Numbered from the stretch's first letter, positions 43,401-54,384 are shown. The stretch is 64,000 nt of DNA from Branchiostoma floridae (GCF_000003815.2 NC_049987.1:8233858-8297857); one strand, 5' to 3'. Notes: a model not told the origin generated them from the letters alone. Translations and numbers: made by a program.

Positions 43401-44799
43401 TTTACAACAAAGAAAGAAGGTTAGTAAACTTCAACTCGTTTGTTCTTTTTCTTTTCACAAAAAAATACCCTGGTTTTGCGTATCATGAGTTCATAAAAAT
43501 TGGTGATAATTTCAAAGTCTTCTCAAAGTCGCTTGTATCAGTCTTAGTTACGGACTAAGCAATTCGCCCGCTAATAGTTTTAAACCCCAAAAAGCTAGTT
43601 TCTGATATTTCTTGGTTAGTTTCTTAATATTTTTTTCGTCTCAGTGCAACGTTGTGAAAAATAATTAAAAGTTTCTGTTTTGTCACAGAGATTGTTAAAA
43701 AGTTAACTATAAATTGGTTTTTTTTACAGACGACACAGTGACGACAGAACTACCGCCTGCGCCAGTGACTCACCGGCTGAAATGTGTCGTCTGCAACCGG
43801 GGCTTCAATTCCCGTAGCAACCTCCGCTCGCACATGCGCATTCACACCCTGGAGAAACCCTTCATCTGCAAGTTCTGTCAGCGGAGCTTCAGTCAGTCCT
43901 CCACGCTTAGGAACCATATCAGATTACACACAGGTACGCATGCGCCAGAAATGAATTGGTCAATCACCAGCCCGCATTTGATATTGATTATTTGTTTGTT
44001 GTTGTTATTTTATTCTATTTTCTTTTTGGTCAGATGTAATTTTTTGAGAGGTGATGTTAATATTAGCTATTACTAGTAGCGTAGACCACCTCTCTGTCCT
44101 GTAATGCACTTTGTTGATCATAAAAATAAATGCCTCGCTACGCTCAGTGGTTTATTGGGTGGTTGAAGTAACCGACTAGACCTTATATACCTCGGTTTGG
44201 GACTTAACGATTTACTTTAAATAGTTTTGTCTAATGTAATTTACTAATCAGGTCCAAAAAAAATCTGGAAACGGACACCGATGTCACAGAATGCCATAGT
44301 CAGTTCCAAAGTTAAAGAAGAACATGTGAAAGAACGAAAAAGCGAAGAGGCTTTATTGTCCTGCATACCATACTCTCAAAATCAACGGCATATCATAAAT
44401 GCGTCTACAACGAAACAATTTAGATGGTAGATATTGAATATTGTTTCTGACACTTTCTGAACGCCATTCTATTGTTTTCGTTGTTTTATAGGGGAGAAGC
44501 CATACCGATGTGACATCTGCCATAGCGCGTACTCCCAGCTCGCCGGGCTCCGAGCGCACCAGAAGAGCTCCCGGCATCGCCTGCCAACCACCACCGACTC
44601 CCCAACACCATCCACCACCCCCTCTCTAACCGCGCATGCGCTCCAGGCGGACTCCTCCACCTACATCCGGGACACGAAATCAGACGGTAACAGTGACAGG
44701 TCGACGCCTTCACCTGACCAGTCGTTCTTCGCAACCTACTTCGCCTCCGAAAGGGTACGGACTGAGAACCCCATGGCCTTCGTTCGGACGCCATGTTGA
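34128..44799 (+). CDS. prdm12: PRDM12: PR/SET domain and three C2H2 zinc fingers, 415 aa, six exons
   Basis: Exons 34128-34407, 41783-41973, 42808-42963, 43311-43419, 43730-43933 and 44492-44799 join in frame. An N-terminal block ([20 protein letters not shown]) matches the short conserved N-terminus of PRDM12. The PR/SET domain spans about residues 100-230 ([51 protein letters not shown]). Fingers lie at about residues 264-284, 292-312 and 320-342, the last with the PRDM12-type ending [11 protein letters not shown]. Human PRDM12 is a nuclear repressor that recruits the H3K9 methyltransferase G9a and specifies V1 interneurons and nociceptors. The tail after finger 3 is Ser/Thr/Pro-rich, without the alanine run of mammals. 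Identity is very secure; function here is inferred. Confidence 0.97.
35439..35728 (+). CDS. possible alternative terminal exon of PRDM12
   Basis: A good acceptor (tacattctactttcag|GC) precedes an open frame of 96 codons whose phase fits the donor of exon 1 exactly. It starts [20 protein letters not shown] and ends with TAG. It has no recognisable domain and would give a PRDM12 form without PR domain or fingers. Chance is a real possibility. Confidence 0.25.
37293..37667. repeat. 185-bp tandem duplication in PRDM12 intron 1
   Basis: AGGCTCTACGTTTAGGAG occurs at 37302 and 37487. The two copies share GGTGATAACGGAAATATATC and the stretch up to GGTTGAAGAAGTTTT with few changes. Confidence 0.93.
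39381..40060. repeat. CCAAT-bearing repeat cluster in PRDM12 intron 1
   Basis: CCAATCAGC followed by a TTTTCCTAACTCGATC-type block and GTCAGTCAGGA occurs at about 39381-39432 and 39470-39524, with a diverged copy at 39987-40050. An inverted piece, GATCAAGTTAGGAAAAC, closes the second copy. Confidence 0.7.
40900..41065 (-). mobile_element. tRNA-derived SINE, family B
   Basis: In minus orientation there is a B-box-like GGGTTCGAGTC, and an upstream half with GTTGTTTGGCTC. The body GGAAAGGCACTGAACACAAA then CCTCACTTC matches the bodies of the elements at 47370-47545 and 48885-49010. Confidence 0.65.
41548..41600. repeat. CTTT microsatellite
   Basis: A run of CTTT units with two interruptions, about 180 bp before PRDM12 exon 2. 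Confidence 0.9.
41783..41973 (+). CDS. prdm12: PRDM12 exon 2: start of PR/SET domain
   Basis: Acceptor ttttacag, phase 1 start, phase 0 end. Encodes [16 protein letters not shown], then [20 protein letters not shown] and ENEFMWE. Confidence 0.96.
41988..42209. repeat. tandem duplication in PRDM12 intron 2
   Basis: Two copies of a segment of about 115 bp that ends GTCGAT-x-GAAG-x-TAGTTTCA. Within each, the motif TTTATCCGT-x-GGGTAACC is itself repeated. Confidence 0.88.
42808..42963 (+). CDS. prdm12: PRDM12 exon 3: PR/SET domain
   Basis: 52 codons, phase 0-0. Encodes [20 protein letters not shown] and [15 protein letters not shown], the most conserved stretch of the PRDM12 PR domain. Confidence 0.97.
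43060..43260. repeat. dispersed repeat, copy 2
   Basis: Shares AGCATAACT, TGGATGGAT, AAAACGAAGGTCAAG and GGTACTGCAGCAGAAC with 19435-19740. Preceded here by a G run (43020-43032). Lies in PRDM12 intron 3. Confidence 0.7.
43311..43419 (+). CDS. prdm12: PRDM12 exon 4: end of PR/SET domain
   Basis: [20 protein letters not shown] and [11 protein letters not shown]. The ELLVWY core is the C-terminal strand of PR domains. Ends phase 1. Confidence 0.97.
43730..43933 (+). CDS. prdm12: PRDM12 exon 5: zinc fingers 1 and 2
   Basis: Encodes [21 protein letters not shown] and [21 protein letters not shown] joined by TLEKPF. Both keep all C2H2 ligands. Confidence 0.97.
44492..44799 (+). CDS. prdm12: PRDM12 exon 6: zinc finger 3 and C-terminus
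   Basis: Encodes [20 protein letters not shown] and [10 protein letters not shown], then a low-complexity Ser/Thr/Pro tail ending FVRTPC and TGA. The third finger has a longer His spacing (HQKSSRH), as in vertebrate PRDM12. Confidence 0.96.
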
Positions 44800-45006
44800 A
44801 AACTTTTACAATGCTGGAAGGGTTGAAAACCCACTGTATTTAGTGAAAATAGAAGCCAAGAACGGACAACAATGGGCGTATTTTCCCTGTAAAACATCTT
44901 TTGAAGGGACTTTAGTTTCAGCGCAAAATTAGGTCTGTACGAATTATTTTTGTAAATACTGTAAATATGTTTAACTCACTTGATGCCTTCTTTTTCTATG
45001 TATGCT

Positions 45007-45012
45007 AATAAA
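45007..45012 (+). promoter_or_regulatory. prdm12: poly(A) signal of PRDM12
   Basis: AATAAA about 210 nt after the stop codon, giving a short 3' UTR. Confidence 0.75.
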
Positions 45013-45488
45013 CAATGCATAAAAATAATATTGGGTTGCGTTTATTCTTTTAGTGAGCCATTTGTAACAACATACATTAATGTACTAAGTGCTACATTGA
45101 AATACTAAATGTATTTTTTCTATAAAATTAAAAAAAATTTCTCTTTTTATTCCTTTACAGGCATAAATCGAACATAAGCTTTCAAAACCGTTAGGCTAGA
45201 AATATTTGTAGTTTATAAGATCATACCGTTTGCATTTTAGTTAGCTGGGCACTGTATTGTATTTGGGAGAAATATTTATTTGTAACGGTTATCACTGAAA
45301 AAAATCTCATACTTACCAGACCTTATACACGTATTCGGCTTGTGACATCTGTTCGCCCTATTCAGATGTCAGTCCGTCTAACAAGCATAACTGTGTCTAG
45401 GAGCGATGACAAATCTTTCTAGGTCGCGCTCCAACCCCGCAAAGAAAGGGTTAGCAAACATAAAGCCGTTCAGGGTCACTCCTAAAGA

Positions 45489-45919
45489 TGGTATCTCACT
45501 GCACCTGGGGCAACGGTGCGGCACTGCGGGGTTTGAAAGATTGCTCAGCGAATTTCAGAGATAAAGAACGAATTTCCTTATTTTTGTGTCTTCCAGGTCA
45601 TACTTTTACGTATTATATTATATATTACGCAATATTTAAATTATGAATGAATGAATGAAGACCTTTATTGTACAATTTTGCCCAACCGGGCTAAGTACAG
45701 GTCACAACAAGTCAGGATATATACATACATAAAAGTGTCACAAATCTAGTCTAACACAAAAGTTCGGCTTCTTCTCGCTTCTTGGTAATAGTGAAAATGT
45801 AGGACTGTATGGGTTTCGCTATTGTCGGTTTGTCAAAAACCTGCGAAAATAACACAGCAGTGCCGCAGTTAACGAACCCCGCAGTGCCGCACCGGTGCAC
45901 TAAGTGCAGTGAGATACCA
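45489..45919. mobile_element. TIR element (MITE-like), about 431 bp
   Basis: The left end GGTATCTCACTGCAC then GGTGCGGCACTGCGGGGTT is mirrored at the right end (45876-45919). The inner part contains an AATGAATGAATG-linked LINE-type tail with ACCTTTATTGTACAA, probably a later insertion. No transposase frame. Confidence 0.75.
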
Positions 45920-46439
45920 CTTTTTTCGGGGGTTCTAAACCCGTGTGTCTGTAAAGGGCCGATTCAAAACGTGTTCAGGACAAGAGAAAAGTGTTGAGGT
46001 CGGTCACTGCACAGTCAATCTGTGCACCACACAATGTCGCACTGACAGGCATGGCGAAGCGATCGTCGCACAAGATGGCTAGCGTAAATTTCGTCTAGAA
46101 CTTTGCAACTTGTAAGTGCCTTACAACATTTAACATTTAACATTAGCAAGTAGCACTAGAATGCCGTAATACAAAAATAACTTCCAAATATCCTTACTGA
46201 AAAACAGCTTTGTTCAAGTATCTTTAAGTTATTTGTCTCATTTCAAAGGAGTGAATTGTTACAATTCTAAACGAAACAAAAGCTAATGCAAGCAAACCCG
46301 CATGCTTGGCGAACGCACAAACGTACTGCAAACTTTGCCTAACACAAATTTAAATGTTTTCTTTGAATATTTAGTCTTTCTAAGCTTAGGCAAAGACACG
46401 GTGACAACTGTTCTCTTGAAATTTATTTATAAACACGAG

Positions 46440-46880
46440 TATTTTTATAGCTGAAATAGATACCACAAAAGTTAGCATTTCAATGTGTAGACATTGAATG
46501 CTTAATTTACGGAAAATATTCTATGGGGTCTTGTGGCCTAACTGAAGGGTACACTAAAGACTAGAAGCTAAAGACTAGAAGGCTAGAACAAACATCCGAA
46601 AAGTTAGCGTTTTAATATTTAGATGCTGAGGGCTTATTATACGTAAAATAAATTGTGTTTTTCATTCATAGAATAAAAAAGATACAGAAGGCTCACGGCA
46701 ACTTTTTTTTTGGAACAGCTCTACCTGGAAGCTATAGCTGCGACAAATACCAGAAAAGTTAGTATTCAGACGACGTTAAATGCTTACTATACTTAAAATA
46801 AACAAAAAAGAAACAGAAGGCTCATGGTGACTGCTCTTTTGTTCGCCTAAACCCGGGGAGCTATCGCTTGAACAATTTGC
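46440..46880. repeat. degenerate tandem repeat of about 150 bp
   Basis: Three units with AAAAGTTAG, a GCTTA-x(2)-ATAC-x-TAAAATA block and CAGAAGGCTCA. Strongly diverged. Confidence 0.6.
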
Positions 46881-47369
46881 TCGCTTTAGACCATCACAGT
46901 GTGGGTATAGAAAAAGGCGTCTTGCTGAGAGAGAACAATCGTGTCATGCGCACTGGCGTGCCGTCATGTTCAGTGCATTTTCTACCGTGAAGTCTTAATC
47001 TGTTCTCCAGCCAGACAACAGATGGCCACAACACCAAACCTATCATTCACAACCATTATACACCATTCATTATACATGCTAGAGCTCGCACAAACTCTTA
47101 CTGAGAAGCGAGGGATATCGCCCCCCTCCCCACACTGCATTTTGAGGCTGTATAAACCGGGCAGTAGGTTGTTATCTACCGTGTCTGCTGTCAAGGGCAC
47201 GATTTCAGACAGTCTCTACCAGACTTAGGTCGCGTGCTGTTCCCTAGCCGGCTATGGCTTTCTGGCCAGCTTACTCCTCTGTTTGTACATGTCCCATTTC
47301 TACGGTTTTCCGGCGACCCGGAGTCTGGTAGAGACTAGGTTTTGGAAAGCGGACTACATTCCTTTCAGT
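46881..47369. other. non-coding, no gene recognised
   Basis: Open frames at 46941-47228 have no domain or splice support. Confidence 0.4.
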
Positions 47370-47545
47370 TCATCACATTGTACCTCCCCAACTGAAGCTA
47401 GGTGCCCATTTTTACACCTGAATGGAGTGAGGAAAGCTGTCTAAAGTGCCTTTCCCTAAGCCACACCTTAGAGCTAAAAATGCCAGGAATCGAACATGTG
47501 ATCTCTTGATCTTGGACCCGCAAGCCTAGCCATTGGACGCTCCTA
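47370..47545 (-). mobile_element. tRNA-derived SINE, family B
   Basis: In minus orientation: AATGGCTAGGCTTGCGGGTC (A-box region), ATGTTCGATTCCTGG (B box), then GGAAAGGCACTTTAGACAGC and CCTCACTCCATTCAGGTGT. Confidence 0.7.
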
Positions 47546-48409
47546 AGATAGTTTACAAATGTAGCTGTAGTTTTTACATTACAGTACATTACACTAAATA
47601 AAACCAATTGAAATCGTTAATGTTTATCTAAATTCCAAGTTGTGTCCGTTTCCCCTCTCTATACCTTTGAATTCAGAGTAAAGACTTTTATGTACTGAAG
47701 TAACGTCCCTACTAGCATGGAGTTTCTTACTAATAAAGTTTGCTGTCAAAAGCTTTCGATAAGTCAACAACTACAGCCGGACTGTTAGCAGCGAAACAAA
47801 TTTAAAGGTAAAATTGTACAGGATAAGGATATTGCCTATTTCCTCAGTCTATTTGAACCACATAGCCATAGCATGATCACCGGTTCTATTGTTTGAGCGC
47901 ATTTTCTTTATAAAAACACCTTGTATAGAAACTTACGGCTTTCCTTTATCCAAACTACGCTCTAATACTCGCCGAGATGGCTCACAAATTGATGTCGTAG
48001 CGTTTTTCCCACGTCTGGAAGCGGAGCAGGTCTGTAATTTTCTCGGTACCGAGGCGGACTGGGTCCGGGCCTGCCTGCTGGGGCATCGCCCTGCCCGGCC
48101 AAGGTTTGTTTTTGATGCTTTGTCTCCGGTTGCTTGCCCTTTGACAGCGCAAAGACATTTCGATTTTCTACGCTAGGAGGGTTCCAGGCTAATGGGCTAC
48201 TTATTTTAAAAGGTTTGGCAAAGGCAACTCGCCGGTGCAACGGATATGGGCCTTTCTGAAGGAATAATGAAGTCGGAGTCACAATGTTGTTTTTTTCAGC
48301 TTGGCTATTAGTCAGAGTTCTGTCCCGTTCGTCTTACGATTGTCTCACGATTCGTATTACGACTGTCGTACGTCGTCTTCGGTATAGTCGGGCATATATA
48401 AAAAAATAA
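47546..48409. other. non-coding with a dispersed repeat
   Basis: 48100-48180 (TTTTTGATGCTTTGTCTCCG to GCAAAGACATTTCGATTTTC) resembles 37180-37250 in PRDM12 intron 1, so it is a dispersed repeat and the open frame 47889-48176 across it is not supported. Confidence 0.5.
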
Positions 48410-48584
48410 GCCTCCGTTGCAGTCTACGAACGGGGCTATTTTAGACGGGCAAACTCCTTTCCTCGGCAAACCCCCTTCCTCGGCAAACTCCCTTTACCGA
48501 CATAAGATAACCTAACCAACGTTTCAAATCGCTAACCCCCGATGAAAAAAAAAAACAGCCCCGTTCGAAGACTGCGACGAAGGC
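48410..48584. mobile_element. 175-bp MITE with 28-bp terminal inverted repeats
   Basis: GCCTCCGTTGCAGTCTACGA... at 48410-48437 pairs with 48557-48584 at about 25 of 28 positions. GGCATATAT flanks both sides (left at 48391, right at 48587), possibly part of a target duplication. Three copies of CTCGGCAAAC-x-CCCTT lie inside. Confidence 0.78.
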
Positions 48585-48884
48585 TGGGCATATATCGTAT
48601 TAAGTCAACCTGTCTTCCTGCAAAAAAACATCAAAACAAACCTAAGGAGGCCATATATGTATATATATATGGTGGTAGATGACGTCACTGCCTGTTTCAA
48701 AAACCACATAACTACAGTTCCATAAGACTAAGCCTAATCTACTTAATGCAATGGTACGTAGTATGGGATGAAAATGGTCTTTTATAATCATTGGAGGGAT
48801 TTCTAGCGTCTAGACATGTTTAAATATAGTTTTTCTATGTATACCATGCAGGGGTTGTCATATGTCATAATACATGAATGTGGC

Positions 48885-49010
48885 GTTGAATGGCTCAGTC
48901 GTTAGACTAACGGGCGCAAGATCGAAAGGTACCGGGTTTGATTCCTAGCATTCCTGGAATAGTCGTTGTTGGGTTCTTTGGAAAGGCACTTAACACGACT
49001 CACCACAATT
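48885..49010 (+). mobile_element. tRNA-derived SINE, family B
   Basis: Has TGGCTCAGTCGTTAGACTAA (A box) and CGGGTTTGATTCC (B box), then GGAAAGGCACTTAACACGAC. It looks like a tRNA head but does not close a full cloverleaf. Confidence 0.7.
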
Positions 49011-49448
49011 TAGAGACTGTGTCCTACATGTCATGAAAATATCTAAGATGAATTCCATTTTGTTTAGAAATGTCCTACCTACAGTAAAGAGAGAGAGAAA
49101 CATTGTTTAAGAATATTAGAACCAAAACACACTTCTCTCTTACTGGTACACAGAACGATATCTTCCATACACTGCTAATATGTTCATCTCATCTACGTAG
49201 GTCTGTTTCTTTATACTGTATTCCAAATGCAAGACCAGCTCGCTCATACATACATCATCGACCAGCGGTCGGAACCAGGCAAGTACAGATTTCACCCCAA
49301 AGGCCCCTATCTGACATAGCTTGCTCTAAATTATCAAAGTGTATACCAGAGTCTCTAGTCAAAGTGTCCGTAAAAGTCAAACTTCTGCAATGTACCCGGC
49401 CACTTGAAGACACAGAAGAAGAACAGAAATATAATAGACTGAAGAACA

Positions 49449-49684
49449 GAAGACACTAATTCCTGTTTTGCTCGGCAACAGTGTCCCGCAAACTTTACCC
49501 TTCGGTGAGTCAGTTTCTGGGATAGCTGTGGGAGATTTCCATATATGGTTTTGAGTGTAGCATGTTGAGTCCATGGTATGTTCTGTGCTCTGCGAAGTAA
49601 CTTTGTGTAAGTCCCGTCTAATCTGTTTTGTAGTTGACAAGTAAGTGTCCAGGTTTCCGCACCATAAAGCAAAATAGGTTCCAC
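49449..49684 (-). mobile_element. LINE reverse transcriptase C-terminal fragment
   Basis: The translation LLYGAETWTL, then LLRRAQNIPWTQHATLKTIYG and LTHRRVKFAGHCCR, is the conserved C-terminal region of many non-LTR retrotransposon polymerases. It is open over about 78 codons, but a stop lies directly upstream and no polymerase core is nearby, so it is a 5'-truncated or broken copy. Confidence 0.78.
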
Positions 49685-52475
49685 TAGCTATATAGAGTAG
49701 TGAATACTTGGACCTTCAATTTGTTAGGTATATTAGAGCTCGCTCATACATGACTGTACTATTATCGATAATATTTTGTTGTTCTGTATGTAGCCCCGTA
49801 ATAGTATTGACTATTGTCTTTACAGTAGCTATTAGCTGTTGTTGGTTGCCATACATTGTACCCTGTGTGATTGTTGAGCAATAAAATCCATTCATTCATT
49901 CATTCATTTACCAAGATGTGAAAATGGGTAACAAACTTCGAGTGGGGAGGTAAAAGGTGGTAGAAGGAGAGATATGGGCTCAGGGTTTCAATACCATGCT
50001 CTAGGCACAGTGGATAACAAGCCAAAGCCATACGGCCTTAAAAGACAACAGGACAGCCTACCTACCCACCTCTTTAAACAAAATATCTAGTCTCATATGG
50101 TAGAATCACTCAATGATCATCGTCAATTTATGTCTGTCTTACTATCTATTGATGTTCGCGCAAAAGTGTACGCAGTAGTGCACCCTACATAAAATTATGA
50201 GCACCAAAGTTATACAGATACTATAATGTCGTCGGTGTTTATCAAACAGTGAGCTTAGATGTAATTATCTATTCAAGAAACCTACTCTTCATTTCTTTGC
50301 TTTTTTTCCATTATGAAAACTGCCATTAAAATATTGATAAAGCAGATATGCTCTTGTAGAATTTTATATTATTTCAGAGTTTGCAGTGTAACCACATTCT
50401 AGACGTCAGTAAAATATCGTGACCTACATATTACATCCAAAACCTGAAGAAAAAGAACCAGATACAATATTAGAACGACTAATGATTTACCAACACACAG
50501 AAATCTACAACACTGGGAATTCTTTTCATATCTCCAGATTTTTATCTGGAGTATTACCATGAATATTACAAATTTCCATGTTTTTCTATTGTGTAGTTTT
50601 TGGGGGTCTGTTATGTATGGCCTACAGTGTGTGGCACCCTGGCTCGCCAAGTAACCCTCGGGGGGATCAAAGCTCCACTCAAAACTCAATAATAGAGTTC
50701 TAACAATAGCCGGGACGATTCCCAAATGTGCGGATACGATCTACTAATGACATAATGACGGACAGCTTTTACCTGGGGGGATGGTATGGCGGCAGGGCTG
50801 TTTTTTTGTGACTGTAAAATGGCACCTTAAGTTAATGCTAATAAATAGTTCAGTTGTGATTTTGGGGACGTGTTTTAGTGACAGGTGTGTTGGGTAGTGG
50901 TAAGTGGTAGAGGGGGGGGGTAGATAGCGTGATCTATGATTATCATAATGAAATAGTTTACATACTGAAATAGGCGATGTTCATTTATTATCATTTACCA
51001 TATCAATAGGTGAAACTTATTGCGAGTCGGGCTCACATATATTCTTTGTTTGTTTTTTCCTAGCATTTTACCAATTGTTTATGTTTTTTACGTTATAAGA
51101 GGTTTAACATATATCGCTGCATAACAAAGTACATAATGTGTGTATGACAGCATCTTATACCTTACGCTTTGAAAGAAAGAATAGGTTTTATATTTTCAAA
51201 GGGTTAAACGCTTCATAATGTAATTGTTTACTTGCACATTTTTGACACATTTACAACCTTTATAAGGCGCTTTATTATGGTAAAATTGGCGTATTTTTAT
51301 ATGCAGAACGAAACAACTATAAGCTACAAATATATATACCAAATGGTGATTTGCTCTTTGTTTAAACATGTGTAATTCTATGTATACAAACGAGACTAAT
51401 CTTAGTATGCCCAGTCTACCATTTTCGTTACTCTGGCTCAAATCTAGACCATGCATGTCCAAACCTTTTATCTTTATTGTATTTTCACCACAGTGCGTGT
51501 ATATGCTATAGTTATCCGTAGATTTACCTTGTCAATCACTTACACCTACAGACAATCGCGACATTGTACATACAACCACGAGCAAAAAATCCTCAAATAC
51601 CGTCCAAAATAGGCCACTGATCCTTCCTTTACAAACCAGTAATATTAAACACATTCTACGGGGATGCGGGTTTAATCTAATCCGGTCTGTTTACACCATA
51701 TTTTTGGCGACGCCTCAGGGGCGAGCCTAATGTTTATAGTGTGCGACCGTTTGACAGGAATTCTAGGAATTCCGCAGGCATGCGAGGAATTTTTCTACGG
51801 GTATTTTTTTTCTACGGGTATTTTCTACGGGTATTCCCTAGGGAATTTGTTTTTGTGTGTGACTTTAGTCTGCTTTGGGTATGGCGTATAATAAGATGAC
51901 GTGACCGATGTTATAAACCAGGATTTCATGTTTTAATACTCGTTTCACCATCAAGTATACAGCACATTACATTTTTAAACAAAATACCCGATATTATGTA
52001 TCGTTAGGGTAGAATTGTGGGTCAGTTATATTTTTTGCTTGACCATTCGGCGTAATGATGTCGTGTATGTATGAGGATTGTTTTGTTTCGTTTGAAGGTT
52101 TTTATTTCATATCTTTCTGTTATTTCATTTTGTATGGTTGTGTGACGCTTGAATCCCTTTTTTTCTTATTGCTGTGATGTTCATTTGGTTACCAAACCAT
52201 CGCGACAAAGGGGTGTACTTGTCAGTCGATTCTTCCTGTAACCTGGGGGTTGTCATGCCGGCGTTCACCTGTGGGGACAGATTGTGAGAAAGGATTGATA
52301 TGAAGTATTTTTGCAATAGTGATACTAACTTAGCAACTTTTGTATGTCTGGATCGGTAAAGTGTTGTTTTCTGTTAGTTACAGGCCGTCGGTAGTGATGT
52401 AAGGCATCAAAGTAATTCAGATATAATTTATAGCAAAAGTCATACATATTGAATTACAGCGCTTATATTGTCATG
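49685..52475. other. non-coding, no gene recognised
   Basis: AT-rich sequence. Contains an ATTC run at 49893-49908 with the LINE/SINE-like tail AGCAATAAAATCCATTCATT. The open frames 50399-50725 and 51196-51462 lack domains. ACGGGTATTTT is repeated near 51797-51833. Confidence 0.45.
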
Positions 52476-52479
52476 TCAA

Positions 52480-52755
52480 GTCAAAGTCCTTCCCGCTCCA
52501 TGGTGCATAGGGCGGCGCCCATGTTCTTGGAGTAACCCTGGGCCAAACAAATGCAATTACTACAGTAGGGGGCCAGGACACTGGCTGTGGTGTGTGTTCA
52601 AATTACATACTCTTTCCCGAATGCTGAGTGCTAAGCTGAGAAATTAGCACGACCATTTAACACGTCATACTATATTGGCCGGGGATCGAACTTACGACGT
52701 ACCGAATGCATGGCGAAGACTTTTCCCACTCGTCTCATTGCACCGGCGATAACGC
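52480..52755 (-). mobile_element. tRNA-like SINE, family C
   Basis: In minus orientation a tRNA-like head includes GGCGAAGACTTTTCCC in reverse and the B-box-like AAGTTCGATCCCCGG. The body includes GGGCGGCGCCCATG, and the element ends near GTCATGTCAAGTCAAAGTCC. Confidence 0.55.
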
Positions 52756-53529
52756 TTGTGCAGCCAGACAACAATACTCGTGATGCTAACGTGCTGTTAC
52801 TTTGACCGATGAGGTCTATTTCTCTTATAACCAAAGGGCACAAAAGTGCATTATCATTTACCTTTTGGTGTAGCCCGAGTTTTGAATCATTAAAGAAGTT
52901 TCAGAAATAAAATGTACCACCGTGAATAAGAAATAATGACACAAAATATTCTTTCTCGGCTTGGCTTCGCATGATCGAAGGCACATCACAATATCAATAT
53001 ACATGTCGGCTTAAAAGCCACAAGCGACGGCTATCGGGTCTAAAATGCAGTACACTGTTACGTCGGGTTGCGTAAACCAGTATACAGAATATTTCGTCCA
53101 TCATACAAGTAAAACGGCTGCATTTGCAAGAGATATCCAACTTCTACGTGTGGAAGGGTGGTAAAGGTGATTGGAAAAGCATCCTGTATACAACGGCTAT
53201 ATCATCACCAGCCTGTAATAAGACAGAATGAAATAAGTCACATGTACGCTCACCGCTATTAAACTGCTTGGAGGACAATGGGTGATCAGATTACCGGTAC
53301 CGTTTTGGCTACAGTCAGAGTGATAAGACGGCGGGCGATCGGAGGACGGATGGGAGTATGGCAGTTCCGGCAATCGTCGGTTAATTGACGACTCGTGCTC
53401 AGCAGTATTGCTATAGAACTGTGGATACGTGCTTGACTGTACTAGTCCACAGACGATAAAGGGTGAGTGAAACGCAGAGAAAAAGATGATTGAGAACGGG
53501 GACCCCGGTAACAAATCGTATCTTTTACT

Positions 53530-53746
53530 TTAAGACCACGGGAAACATATGAATATGACCACGAGAAACAGAAGCGTTTGTTGTTCGGCGGCGGCAAGGT
53601 GGCGAATGGAATTCCACAGAAGGGCCTCATGGAGCGCTGATATCTTCGGCCGATCAAAAACAAAAGGGTTGTGCCTGGTTGTGCCGTAAACAACATGTGG
53701 TATGAGTAACAAACTGCCAAGAAGTTTCCACGTTGAAAGATATTCT
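53530..53746 (-). CDS. small membrane protein, exon 2
   Basis: 71 codons to TAA, with two hydrophobic stretches. The acceptor has a T-rich tract. Confidence 0.4.
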
Positions 53747-54190
53747 CTAAACAAAATAAAAAAAACTCTGGCGAAACAAGGTCACAGATGAAGACTAATT
53801 CCTACACAACAATACGCTGTAAAAATGCCAAAACTATAATGCCGTTAATATGGCACTCATATTTTATCTTGCCGAAACGTGATGTTGGCGGACTTTTTGA
53901 AGACCAAGGTCTCGGGCGGTTTGGGGTAAGATTTGGGCCCACGAGATTAAGGTTGGCAGTGTTACTCAACCCAAGCACACAGTCCCAAAATCCACCTGGT
54001 ACGATTCACATCGTAACGCTCTCGGTTTATTTAGCTCTAGTCACTCTTAACAACTTGTGACGTATCTATTATACACATAATACATGCTATCATTAGCAAG
54101 GTACTCTCACCGAAATTGAGTCGCTTGTGCATCTTCACTGTCCAGTTTAAGCGCCGCGTCTAACTCGGCCGACCTTGTCCGCCGAGCCAT
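53530..54190 (-). CDS. possible small two-exon membrane protein, 98 aa
   Basis: Exon 1 (54190-54111) starts at ATG and reads MARRTRSAELDAALKLDSED then AQATQF. It ends with donor CG|gtgaga at phase 2. Exon 2 (53746-53530) follows acceptor attttgtttag and completes the codon as Arg, reading REYLSTWKLLGSLLLIPHVV, a middle segment (HNPFVFDRPKISALHEALLW) and a second hydrophobic end (TLLFLVVIFICFPWS) before TAA. Matching phase, an ATG and two hydrophobic segments support it. The C-terminal hydrophobic end could be a tail anchor. CCAAT-like motifs (CCAATCCC, ATTGGTTGG in reverse) lie upstream at 54260-54335. I do not recognise the protein and it has no assigned function. Confidence 0.4.
54111..54190 (-). 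CDS. small membrane protein, exon 1
   Basis: 26 codons plus 2 nt: a basic start, then an acidic amphipathic stretch. The ATG is preceded by GGCGGAG. Confidence 0.4.
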
Positions 54191-54384
54191 CTCCGCCTGA
54201 CTAGATAGTCAGTGATCGATCTTTAGTGGGAAGCAAACTGACGCTATTCTGAGGGCTGCCATTGGTTGGAAAATGTACTTGTGCAGTTCCTATTTGTCAA
54301 TGTTTACAGACTGACGTCAGCACGGTGACCAATCCCAAGACGATGTCCAGAGGACGGCCAGGGACCGCCCGTTTTGTTTGTTTT

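Noticed and set aside
48885-48970. Possible tRNA gene
   Set aside because: A and B boxes are present, but I cannot fold an acceptor stem and full cloverleaf, and the body matches other SINE copies.
53197-53514. 105-codon minus-strand frame downstream of the small membrane protein exon
   Set aside because: Different frame, no acceptor with matching phase that I could support, and no domain.
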